Source: CAYVIB01 sp964451365 (GTDB lineage Bacteria > Pseudomonadota > Gammaproteobacteria > Pseudomonadales > Cellvibrionaceae). From it: 64,000 nucleotides of DNA. Shown here in pieces: positions 1 to 8,310 of this stretch; the first letter of the stretch is position 1; each line of letters opens with the position of its first letter. The stretch covers positions 19,888-83,887 of the forward strand of contig CAYVIB010000027.1 in NCBI GenBank assembly GCA_964451365.1, read 5' to 3'. Below the pieces are notes generated by a model, which ran no database searches, had not been told where the DNA came from, and worked only from the letters and a program-made list of their open reading frames with translations. The translations under genes were made by a program, and so were the position numbers.

Positions 1-1008
1 CGCAAATCCTTGATTCGCTGATCATCCAGCACATAGGAACGAATCTGGCTGCCCCAACCGATATCCGCCTTGCTGTCTTCCATCGCCTGCTTTTCGGCGT
101 TGCGTTTCAGCATCTCCTGCTCATACATCTTCGCGCGCAGCATTTTCCAGGCCTTGTCGCGGTTGGAGTGCTGCGAGCGCTCGCTCTGGCACTGCACGAC
201 AATACCCGACGCCACATGCGTCAGGCGCACGGCGGAATCGGTTTTGTTAACGTGCTGGCCGCCGGCGCCGGAAGCGCGGTAAGTATCCTCGCGCACATCT
301 GCTTTGTTAATATCAATATCGATATCATCATCAATTTCCGGTGAGACAAACACCGAAGCGAACGAAGTATGCCGGCGATTGCCGGAATCGAACGGCGACT
401 TGCGCACCAGTCGGTGCACGCCCGTTTCCGTCCGCAACCAGCCAAATGCATATTCACCTGCGAAATGAATGGTGGCGCTTTTGATACCCGCCACTTCGCC
501 CGGCGACACCTCTTCCAGCGTCGTTTTAAATCCTGCATCCTCTCCCCAACGGAGGTACATGCGCAAAATCATTTCCGCCCAATCCTGTGCCTCGGTTCCA
601 CCGGAACCGGCCTGGATATCGAGGTAGGCATTATTGGCGTCCATTTCACCGGAAAACATACGGCGAAACTCCAGCGTTGCCAACTGGTTTTCCAGTGAAT
701 CTATCTCGGCTTTAATGTCACCAAGACTGTCTTCATCATTCTCCTCCACCGCCATTTGCAGCAGCTCACGGCAATCCGCCACACCGGAATCCAGCTTTTC
801 GATGGTTTCGACAACAATTTCCAATGAAGCCCGTTCCCTGCCCAGTGCCTGCGCTTTCTCGGGGTTGTCCCAGACGCCAGGCTCCGCCAGTTCGAGTTCG
901 ACTTCCGTCAAACGCTCCTTCTTTTCCGCGTATTCAAAGGTACCCCCTAAGCACATCGGTACGTGCTTGCAGGTCGGCCAGTTTATTCAGGATGGGGTTA
1001 ATTTCCAT
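1..1008 (-). CDS. prfB: Peptide chain release factor 2 (partial, programmed +1 frameshift)
   Basis: Release factor that ends translation at UGA and UAA. The first 24 codons run from ATG at 1008 (MEINPILNKL...) to an in-frame TGA at 934-936. Reading then continues in the +1 frame (EYAEKKERLTEVELELAEPG...) to the window edge. Family motifs are visible: the stop-codon-reading SPF tripeptide in RKSPFDSGNRRHTSFA, and the GGQ peptidyl-hydrolysis motif in SGAGGQHVNKTDSAV. The last few tens of residues lie outside the window. A gene caller that ignores frameshifting would report two broken pieces; the gene is intact. Confidence 0.97.
934..948 (-). promoter_or_regulatory. RF2 autoregulatory frameshift site
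   Basis: On the minus strand the order is an internal Shine-Dalgarno-like AGGGGG, then TAC, then the slippery CTT followed by TGA (codon 25). This is the classic prfB arrangement AGG GGG TAY CTT TGA. When RF2 is scarce the ribosome slips +1 on CTT and makes the full protein; when RF2 is plentiful it terminates. The motif is read directly; the mechanism is established knowledge from E. coli. Confidence 0.95.
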
Positions 1009-1212
1009 TCGCTCTCTCTACTGCGCTGAGTGAAAAACAAGGCGCGGATTGTACATGAGCGGCCGCGTCAACTCTACAGCGGCGCTCCGCGCGACAGGGC
1101 TAAACAAGTGTTTTGAAACCCTCGACAAACGCTTTCCGCAAGCCTATATTGCAGGTTCTATCTTTTTCGGTTTAACCGGGATCAATAATAAAAGCCAGGG
1201 GACAACTAAATC

Positions 1213-4176
1213 ATGTTTAAAAAAGCCTTTACCCCAGTCGTCCTAGTATCGAGTCTGGTATTATTTGCCTGCTCCGGCGATGATAACGACGACAACAATC
1301 AGACACCTGAAATTGAAAAAACGTACGTGATATTCAGTCCCGCCACCGGTGAACTGCCCGTGCCAAACGACCTGCTGTTTTCGCGGGAGGAAATGGGCGA
1401 CGGCACCATGAATGCGGGAAGCGACCCCGCGAACCCGGTTATCAGTGCAATCGATACGCTTGATGGCGCCTCCGTCATCGCGCCAGTAGATATTACCTTT
1501 TCCGGCAGTCTCAACGATGCGCAAAACCTGGATGCGGCCAACTTCGTTGTCCAGGGCTCCAGTGTTATCCCCAACCCCGAACAAAACGTTTTCCTGTTGC
1601 CGCTGACCTATCCCGGCGGCGACGCCCTGGTTCAGGCATCACTGGATACGGACGGCGACAATGTAGAAGAGAGCGTTGAAATACCCTCCTTCGCCGAAGC
1701 CATTGCCTACCAACGCGCCGTGGCCGCGCAGGATGTTACCGCGCTCGCGACCCTGGCGGTGCCGGCCGCCCGTGTGGAAATCCTGAGCCTGGACGGCGGA
1801 ACCGATAATGTCCTCCGTATCCAGCCGTTAAAACCCCTGTTGCCGGAAACCAAATACCTGGTGGTGCTGACCGGTATAGAAGACGCCGATGGCAATCCCG
1901 TCTACCCCTCTGTTGCCTACGATATCGTGCGCGGGCTGGAATCCTCGGAAGGCCCGTTTGGCGCGTTGAGGAACGCCATTAACGGCTGGGAAAGACTCGC
2001 CAGCGGTTACTTCGGCTTTAAGCAGCAGGTCTACAGTGCCGCCGGCGTGCCCGCCACGGCGCCCGCGCGGGAAGACATTATCTTTTCCCTGACCTTCACC
2101 ACCGGCGGCACTGATTCCGTGCTGAAAAGCATTGCCGCACCGGAATTCTTCTTTGAAAAATCGCTACGCACATCGTACAAGCAGGACGCGATCGAAAAAC
2201 TGGTCAGCGGTGTCTACAACGTCAGCGGCGACAACAGTGGAATCAGCAATACCACCGATGCCGCCATCAACTCGACCATAAATATTTTACTGACCTCGCA
2301 GACGCTGCCTGACTCCTCTCCGAACCCGCTGTACAACGCCAATATCGCCGGCGCCATCGCGGGCGGAGCCGATTTCGCCACCATTGCCGCCGACGCATCC
2401 GCCGCTTTCATCATGCAGAGCGCTGCCGCCGAAGCCGCGATCAGTGTGCATAACAGTGGAGATGCGATGCAGGGAGACAAGACGCCCTACGTCAACATCG
2501 CCACCGAGGCCGCGGGCACCGTTGCCGCCCTTGCCGAGGGCGCCGAAGTTCCCGTATCGGCGCTGTTCCCGGTGCCGACGGCGAGGGAAAGTACGTTCTT
2601 CCGGGTGGACGCGGCCAGTGATATCAACCCGGCGCTGACCGCGCCGGCCCAGGTTTACCGGGGTGAAATCACCTTGCCGATGTACCAGGCCACGCCCCAG
2701 GATGGCGATGGCAGCGTGCTCAAAACCACCCGCTGGAACGCCAACGAAAGCATCGGTGCGGTTATAGACACCGCCCGGGGCAACCCGGCGGGAACCACGC
2801 CACCTTCGTCCATGGTCACTTACCGGTATCCTTTCCCCGCCAAAACCGGGGATGTGACTGTACCGGTACTGGCGACCATGCCCAATGAAGCCACACTGGC
2901 CAATTTCGGCATCACCCGACCGGAAAACGGCTGGCCGGTGGTGATTTTCGTGCACGGCATTACCACCGACCGCAGTATTTCCCTGCCCATGGCCGATGCC
3001 CTGGCCTTTGCCTGCGTGGAGCAGGACTTTTCCGGCCCTTCCGGTGCGCCCTGTTTCGCGACGATAGCCATAGACCAGCCGCTGCACGGTGTTGCCGCCG
3101 CCGGCAGCACAATACCGGGCCTGCCTGGTGTCACGGATCCGGCTAACAATATTGTTCCCAATGTACCGGCGTCCTCGCCCAACAGCCCCTCGGCGGGGCT
3201 GACCGAGCGGCATTTTGATTTTGCCGCCGACGCGGCGCTCAATCCCGTCCCCATGGATTACGCTACCGACACCGGAGGATCCGGCGGCCTCTTTATCAAC
3301 CTGTCCAACTTTGCCAATGTGCGCGACAACCTGCGCCAAATGGCCGTGGACCTGATGAACCTCAACGCCTCCCTCGACAGCATGGACATTAACGGCGACG
3401 GCGAAGCCAACGAATTGGATGCCGGTAATGTATTCCTGCTCGGCCACTCCCTGGGCGGCATCGACAGCATTCCGTTTATTGCCGTGAACAACAGCGATGT
3501 TGTGCAGAACAGCCCTTTCAGCAGCCAGCCTCAAGTTAAAGCCGCCTCCATCATGTATCCCGGTGGCGGCATCCCGCGACTGCTGACCAACTCCACGAGC
3601 TTCGCGCCGCTGATTATGCAGGGGCTGGCGAGCGCCAGCGACGAGTTGGTTTTCGGCCGCAGTGGCCTGGAAACTTATCTGAGCGTGTTCCAGGGCGTAC
3701 TGGATTCCGCCGATCCCATCAACTTTGCCGCGCAGTTGTCGGATAACAGCGGCTCAACCGGCATACTGCTGAGCGAAATTGTCGGGGACGGCGCGGATAA
3801 TCCCCCCGATCGAACCATCCCCAACGCGGCCGACAGCATTTGGGGAGATCAGTACGGCCCGCTGAACACGGCGCTGGAAAATGGCTTCACCCTCGGCAAT
3901 TTCCGCGCACCGCTATCCGGAACGGAACCGCTGGCCGCCCGATTTGGCGCGATCAAAACCGCTGAAGCGGAACCCGATGGCGATCCTGCGGTACTGATAA
4001 CCCGCTACACCGAGGGCAGCCACACCAACCCCATTACCGCCGGCAATACCGATGCCGACCCACTCTCCAGCCAGGCGGTTTTTTTCGAAACGTTAAGCCA
4101 GACGGTGACCTTTTTTGCCTTGGGCGGCAATGTGCCGGGCTCTATCGTCACCAATTCCACGGTGGTTGAACCCTGA
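1213..4176 (+). CDS. VolA/Pla-1-type extracellular lipase lipoprotein
   Basis: A 987-aa lipoprotein that resembles the VolA / Pla-1/cef family of surface-exposed lipases and lysophospholipases. The N-terminus is a type II signal peptide with lipobox LFAC (Cys20), then an acidic tract (SGDDNDDNN) such as is seen in some surface-displayed lipoproteins. The N-terminal region (YVIFSPATGELPVPNDLLFS) matches the bacterial lipase N-terminal domain. The alpha/beta-hydrolase nucleophile elbow GHSLGG places Ser746, and an oxyanion-type segment VIFVHGIT lies earlier. It is transcribed alone, with a strong terminator just downstream. Exact substrate is not shown by the sequence; phospholipid or fatty acyl ester is inferred from the family. 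Confidence 0.8.
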   Translation: MFKKAFTPVVLVSSLVLFACSGDDNDDNNQTPEIEKTYVIFSPATGELPVPNDLLFSREEMGDGTMNAGSDPANPVISAIDTLDGASVIAPVDITFSGSLNDAQNLDAANFVVQGSSVIPNPEQNVFLLPLTYPGGDALVQASLDTDGDNVEESVEIPSFAEAIAYQRAVAAQDVTALATLAVPAARVEILSLDGGTDNVLRIQPLKPLLPETKYLVVLTGIEDADGNPVYPSVAYDIVRGLESSEGPFGALRNAINGWERLASGYFGFKQQVYSAAGVPATAPAREDIIFSLTFTTGGTDSVLKSIAAPEFFFEKSLRTSYKQDAIEKLVSGVYNVSGDNSGISNTTDAAINSTINILLTSQTLPDSSPNPLYNANIAGAIAGGADFATIAADASAAFIMQSAAAEAAISVHNSGDAMQGDKTPYVNIATEAAGTVAALAEGAEVPVSALFPVPTARESTFFRVDAASDINPALTAPAQVYRGEITLPMYQATPQDGDGSVLKTTRWNANESIGAVIDTARGNPAGTTPPSSMVTYRYPFPAKTGDVTVPVLATMPNEATLANFGITRPENGWPVVIFVHGITTDRSISLPMADALAFACVEQDFSGPSGAPCFATIAIDQPLHGVAAAGSTIPGLPGVTDPANNIVPNVPASSPNSPSAGLTERHFDFAADAALNPVPMDYATDTGGSGGLFINLSNFANVRDNLRQMAVDLMNLNASLDSMDINGDGEANELDAGNVFLLGHSLGGIDSIPFIAVNNSDVVQNSPFSSQPQVKAASIMYPGGGIPRLLTNSTSFAPLIMQGLASASDELVFGRSGLETYLSVFQGVLDSADPINFAAQLSDNSGSTGILLSEIVGDGADNPPDRTIPNAADSIWGDQYGPLNTALENGFTLGNFRAPLSGTEPLAARFGAIKTAEAEPDGDPAVLITRYTEGSHTNPITAGNTDADPLSSQAVFFETLSQTVTFFALGGNVPGSIVTNSTVVEP

Positions 4177-4184
4177 TGTAGGAT

Positions 4185-4216
4185 ATAAAAGCCCCGGTCA
4201 TATCGGGGGCTTTTAT
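4185..4216 (+). terminator. Rho-independent terminator after the lipase gene
   Basis: An 11-bp perfect stem (ATAAAAGCCCC / GGGGCTTTTAT) with a 10-nt loop starts 8 nt after the lipase stop codon. A T-rich stretch lies in the right arm. Confidence 0.85.
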
Positions 4217-4263
4217 CTTCCCCCGTCGCCACAGCCAATTTTTAGAATGTAAATTGGCGTCTT

Positions 4264-5241
4264 TTGGATATAATGTCCTGTGGTGCCCCATCACGGGGTT
4301 TAAGGTTATCTTCCAGTGACGGGCTTATGGATATCACGCGACACAACTCGAACGGCGGTACAAATAAAAGGATTGTCGCGAAATCGCTTTCCGTTCTCGC
4401 CTGTGTTATTGCTTTCTCCTGCCTGCCCTTTCCACTGTTTGCGGAAACCATGGAATACCGTTACTGGAACGGCACCGGCGGGCGAAACCATTATGAGTTA
4501 AGCCTGCTGGAGCTGGCCCTGCGGAAAACCGCATCCTCGTACCCTCCCTATTCCATTGTGGAAAGTAACGATGATTTTGTTTCCTCCCGGGCAAGACGGG
4601 AAATCCAGCGAGGCGAAATTATCAATATTTTTACCGCTCCCGTGTTTCTGGACCCGGCAGCCAACACCGAAGGCATTATCTCCGTCCGCATTCCCATCCT
4701 GAAAGGCCTGTTGGGCTATCGACGCATTATTATCCGCGCGGAAGACAAAGCGCTTTTCGCTTCAATCTCCTCTGAGGATAAGCTCAAGGAACTGCGGGTG
4801 GGACAAGGGCGGGACTGGCAGGACAATGTTATTTATCAAGCCAACCAATTTAACCTGGTGAACACCGGGGAGTTTGAACAGCTTGCGCCCATGCTTTCCC
4901 AGCATCGGTTCGACTATATTCCATTGGGCGTTGCTGAAATCGATAGCATCTACACTGAAATGGAAGGGAAGGAAAAGAGCATGATCATCGATCCTTCGAT
5001 TCTGATTTACTATCCGCTCCCGGTGTTTTTCCATGTTTCAGCCAATCATCCCAAGTTGGCGGAACGCGTGGAAAAAGGCTTGGCACTGGCTGTCAAGGAC
5101 GGTTCTTTCGACGCCCTTTTTCAACAAAATTTCAACCCCATCATAAAGATGTTGAATTCGCGTGACCACAAGCTATTCGTTTTAAACAATCCTTTCCTGC
5201 CCAAAAAATTTGGACTGGACAAACCGTTTTTGCTTGAATAA
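4264..5241 (+). CDS. Periplasmic solute-binding-like protein
   Basis: A 325-aa (or 304-aa) protein with a Sec signal peptide (KRIVAKSLSVLACVIAFSCL, likely cleaved after LFA). The mature part looks like a small bacterial family 3 extracellular solute-binding fold: a two-lobe pattern, with ISSEDKLKELRVGQG and VEKGLALAVKDGSFDALFQ as typical segments. No transporter gene is adjacent, so it may be a stand-alone sensor or orphan receptor. ATG at 4327 is an in-frame alternative start that gives a more ordinary signal-peptide length; neither start has a strong ribosome-binding site. The ligand is unknown. Confidence 0.65.
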   Translation: MDIMSCGAPSRGLRLSSSDGLMDITRHNSNGGTNKRIVAKSLSVLACVIAFSCLPFPLFAETMEYRYWNGTGGRNHYELSLLELALRKTASSYPPYSIVESNDDFVSSRARREIQRGEIINIFTAPVFLDPAANTEGIISVRIPILKGLLGYRRIIIRAEDKALFASISSEDKLKELRVGQGRDWQDNVIYQANQFNLVNTGEFEQLAPMLSQHRFDYIPLGVAEIDSIYTEMEGKEKSMIIDPSILIYYPLPVFFHVSANHPKLAERVEKGLALAVKDGSFDALFQQNFNPIIKMLNSRDHKLFVLNNPFLPKKFGLDKPFLLE

Positions 5242-5468
5242 ACAAAGCAACCGATAAAAGCTTTACTGTATCCGTTCTTGAGAGTATAACTATTTCGCCG
5301 AAATGACAGTTTCCGGCATCATCACTCAATCCGTACAATAACGATACCGGGAACCTCTGAAAATTCCTGTAAGCCACACCTGCATGGATGTAGTGATGCG
5401 GCATTCCGATGGTAGGGCAACGCAGTGGTCCGACATTTCGGAAGCCAAAGCCAGGAGGCGGCAGGAAC

Positions 5469-6659
5469 TTGATCAGAAGTTTCCTGGCGGAAACCGAATT
5501 GGAAACCAATCTATTTAACATTAACGACCTATCGCTGTTGCTGGTCATCAGCGAATGCCTGCTACTCGCGCTGTTGCTGCTGACACTCAACCGGGGGAAA
5601 AAATTAAGTCACTACCTGCTGGCCTTTTTTCTGTTGTCGATCAGCATCGAAGCCTTCGACACACTTATTTACTGGAGCCAATCCATCAAGGAAGCGTTTT
5701 TCGCTGATTCTCTTCATCTGTTTTTTGTATTAAAGTTTGCCGCGTTTCTACAGGGACCCCTGCTGTACTGGTATACAAAATCTGTTATGTATTCTGATTT
5801 CCGACTGCGCAGGAAAAATTGGCTGCATCTCATTCCTATCATTATTTTTCCACTGTATCTCATCGTCACTTACCACAGCCTGGGCAGGGAAAACATGGAA
5901 GCGGGTGTTTACAACTACGACATCCTGTATCGCAACAGCTATTTTCGATTTCTTGTACTGATGCAGGAGTCATTTATCGTTATTTACAGCCTCGCCGCGC
6001 TACTGCTTTTTCGGGAATACCATCGCGGCCTGAAAAATAATTTTTCCAATATTGACACTATCGACCGCAATTGGCTACGCCTGCTGGTGGGCGGATTTCT
6101 TTTCATCTCGACCTGGAGGTTATTTCCACCACTCTTTCACCTAGTGGATATGGGCCAGGCGGCACATCTGTTTGGCCTGACGGGAAATTACCTGGATTAC
6201 CTCCTGGTAACAGCACTGGTTTTTTATAGCGTGGCGCACTCGGAAGTTATCCACAGTGTGGTATCACCACAAAAACCGAATCGAAATGAAAGAAGTGAAA
6301 ATTTTGATGACGACCAGGTCGAACAAATTGTCAACGCCATGACACAACACAAGCACTACCTGGAACCCGAACTCACACTCGAACAACTGGCGGAACAACT
6401 GGGTCTGTCTCCCCGACTGGTTTCCAACATTATCAACCGGAAGTTCAACAAAAACTTTTTTGAATTTGTTAATTATTATCGGGTGGAACAGGCAAAGGAA
6501 ATTATTTCGTCAATGCCGGACGGTGTCTCGATGATCGATGTGATGGCCGATTCCGGCTTTAACAGTAAATCGGCGTTCAACCGTTTTTTCAAAAAGTACA
6601 CGGGCATGACACCGACGGAATTCAGAAAAACGGCCATCACCTCACAAACCCGGAAGTGA
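5469..6659 (+). CDS. Membrane-anchored AraC-family regulator
   Basis: About 396 aa. The N-terminal half has roughly seven hydrophobic helices (first: LSLLLVISECLLLALLLLTL). The C-terminal ~100 residues form an AraC double helix-turn-helix (LTLEQLAEQLGLSPRLVSNI; then MIDVMADSGFNSKSAFNRFF). The chosen start is TTG at 5469, because AGGAGG at 5453-5458 sits 10 nt upstream; the frame is also open back to GTG-type codons near 5409. The family couples a membrane sensor to DNA binding. It sits next to GH16 glucanase genes, so a beta-glucan-derived signal is a reasonable inference. A broken copy of its DNA-binding domain lies at about 7950-8300. Confidence 0.85.
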   Translation: MIRSFLAETELETNLFNINDLSLLLVISECLLLALLLLTLNRGKKLSHYLLAFFLLSISIEAFDTLIYWSQSIKEAFFADSLHLFFVLKFAAFLQGPLLYWYTKSVMYSDFRLRRKNWLHLIPIIIFPLYLIVTYHSLGRENMEAGVYNYDILYRNSYFRFLVLMQESFIVIYSLAALLLFREYHRGLKNNFSNIDTIDRNWLRLLVGGFLFISTWRLFPPLFHLVDMGQAAHLFGLTGNYLDYLLVTALVFYSVAHSEVIHSVVSPQKPNRNERSENFDDDQVEQIVNAMTQHKHYLEPELTLEQLAEQLGLSPRLVSNIINRKFNKNFFEFVNYYRVEQAKEIISSMPDGVSMIDVMADSGFNSKSAFNRFFKKYTGMTPTEFRKTAITSQTRK

Positions 6660-7065
6660 GACTGGTTCCTCGCAATAACAGCACATTGTCAGCCAGGAAA
6701 ACAGGACCGACAGCGGATTTGGCAAGGTCGACAATACGAACATGAACACGCTGCCGCTCAACATCAATCCTTTCCACAAACAAATCGAATGTGTCGTTTA
6801 CCGGGATCTTGTTGGGTCGTAATCCGGCTGTTTGTCCTGCAGAGCGGAACCGGATAAACCTCTTCCCTGGCAACGATATGAAAAATACTGTCTTTGACAA
6901 AGGCGATGTCCGGCCTCGACGTACAACACTGGTGTTCATGATAACCGCCACCCCAACAATCCAGGTTGAACGGCCATTTACTATCATCAATTTCGTCATC
7001 GAACTGGTCGCTCCAAATCAGGCTCCACTCGGGTCCCGGCGAAGAGTCCGGGCTTGGCGTTGGAG
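6660..7065 (-). pseudogene. Decayed GH16 glucanase fragment
   Basis: This stretch reads as two ends of the GH16 lipoprotein gene at 8308-10977 joined by internal deletions. The right part (PEWSLIWSDQFDDEIDDSKW, then HIVAREEVYP) matches the start of the catalytic domain. The left part (QRVHVRIVDLAK and ADNVLLLRGTS) matches pieces of its carbohydrate-binding modules and its last residues (DNVQMLRGN). The catalytic EIDIME motif is absent. It lies directly after the intact araC-type gene, as the intact GH16 gene lies after the broken araC copy. No enzymatic activity is expected. Confidence 0.75.
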
Positions 7066-7756
7066 TCAGGTTATTGGCATCATCACCGCTTTGCGTATTT
7101 GCCACCGGCTGGCGCTGGCAAAAGTATGCAACTATCACGACCAGCAGAACGGTGGGAATGCCAAGCTCCAGGACCTCCTCCAATACCATGGCTTCAAAGC
7201 TGATCCGTTCGGTGACGAAGATCCCAAGCGGCTCCAACTTTCGCCCCAGACCATCGAGACTTTTTGAGATTACCATCAGACCCATTGCCAGGCCGACCCC
7301 GATCGCAACCGTATCCAGCCGCAACAATCCGCGTACCAGTGGCAACAGGTAGCGGCGCACAGAATAAAAAATCAACACAACAAGTGCCAGCACCACTGCC
7401 ACACCCGCCAGCCGCTCCACCAGCGCAACATCCGGGCTGGTGAAAATTCGGCTCTGGAGCAAGCCGGTTTCTGTAAACCGCTTATCGAAGTCCAACTCAC
7501 GCATGCTGAACACCAGTGGAAAGGCGGCCAGCGGGAAGTGTTCTCGCACGAACGCCAACTTTCCCAGCCACAGCGTTGCCAGCAGGCAAACGACATAGCC
7601 CACTGCCGACAGTTGCTCTACCAGACCGTCTTCGTGAAGCATGTCCTCTGCTTCCTGATAAGACATGCTGTGAAAATACAACGCTAATGCAGCGATACCC
7701 GCGAACACAACCAGGTAGGAAAACACAAAAGGATTTTGTGGAAGCTTGGAATTCAT
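6764..7756 (-). CDS. Integral membrane protein fused to a GH16 remnant
   Basis: An open frame whose first ~225 residues (from ATG at 7756) form an unrecognised membrane protein with about five or six hydrophobic segments (FVFSYLVVFAGIAALALYF; VGYVVCLLATLWLGKLAF; LAGVAVVLALVVLIFYSV; VAIGVGLAMGLMVISKS; LGIPTVLLVVIVAYF). Conserved-looking charged motifs are HEDGLVEQL, MRELDFDKRFTE and LEEVLELG. After CQRQPVANTQSG the frame runs straight into the Thr/Pro linker and first ~60 residues of a GH16 domain, then ends in non-homologous sequence. The fusion probably arose by deletion during decay of the duplicated GH16 gene. The frame is open upstream to 7894. Whether it is expressed is unknown. Confidence 0.5.
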   Translation of the reverse strand: MNSKLPQNPFVFSYLVVFAGIAALALYFHSMSYQEAEDMLHEDGLVEQLSAVGYVVCLLATLWLGKLAFVREHFPLAAFPLVFSMRELDFDKRFTETGLLQSRIFTSPDVALVERLAGVAVVLALVVLIFYSVRRYLLPLVRGLLRLDTVAIGVGLAMGLMVISKSLDGLGRKLEPLGIFVTERISFEAMVLEEVLELGIPTVLLVVIVAYFCQRQPVANTQSGDDANNLTPTPSPDSSPGPEWSLIWSDQFDDEIDDSKWPFNLDCWGGGYHEHQCCTSRPDIAFVKDSIFHIVAREEVYPVPLCRTNSRITTQQDPGKRHIRFVCGKD

Positions 7757-7949
7757 AGGAAATGGCGTCCATATTAAGCCGTTGATTGAGTGCATGCAGG
7801 TATGCGCTTTTAAGCCAAAAAATACCGCGGCTGAATATGCCCTACTTGAATTGCCGGGAAGTTGAGCCAAATCAACCGCCAATAATCCTGTCATCTGACT
7901 ACACGGTTGGAGGCTATGGCGACAATTTCGCTCCGGGTAACAGTCAATA

Positions 7950-8310
7950 AAACGATTTACGTGATGCCGACCAGGCCGAACAAATTATCATCACCATGAG
8001 CAACACAAACATTACCCGGCACCTGAGCCCACGACAGGACGACTGACGGAACAATCGATTTTGTTTTCCCGGCTGGTTCCGACATATCAACCGGAAGTTC
8101 AACAAAAGCTTTTTTGAATTTGTTAATTATTATCGGGACAGGCATGAAAATTTTTCGGCAACGCCGGAAGGTGTCTCGATGATCGATGTGATAGCCGATT
8201 CCGGATTTAACCGCAAATCGGCGTTCAACCGTTTTTTCAAAAAATACACGGATATGACACCGACAGATTTAGCAAACCAGCCATCACATCAAAGCGCGGA
8301 AGTTAACCTA
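7950..8310 (+). pseudogene. Remnant of a duplicated AraC-type DNA-binding domain
   Basis: This stretch is closely similar in nucleotide sequence to 6300-6650, the AraC domain of the upstream regulator. Matching segments include the part encoding NRKFNKSFFEFVNYYR and the part encoding MIDVIADSGFNRKSAFNRFF. The reading frame is broken by small deletions and there is no membrane domain. It ends where the GH16 gene at 8308 ends, mirroring the intact araC/GH16 junction near 6660. It is a relic of a tandem duplication. Confidence 0.8.

Noticed and set aside
2287..3534. 415-codon open frame on the minus strand inside the lipase gene
   Set aside because: It is antisense to a well-supported gene. Its product is His/Gly/Arg-rich low-complexity sequence without domains, typical of a GC-rich shadow frame.
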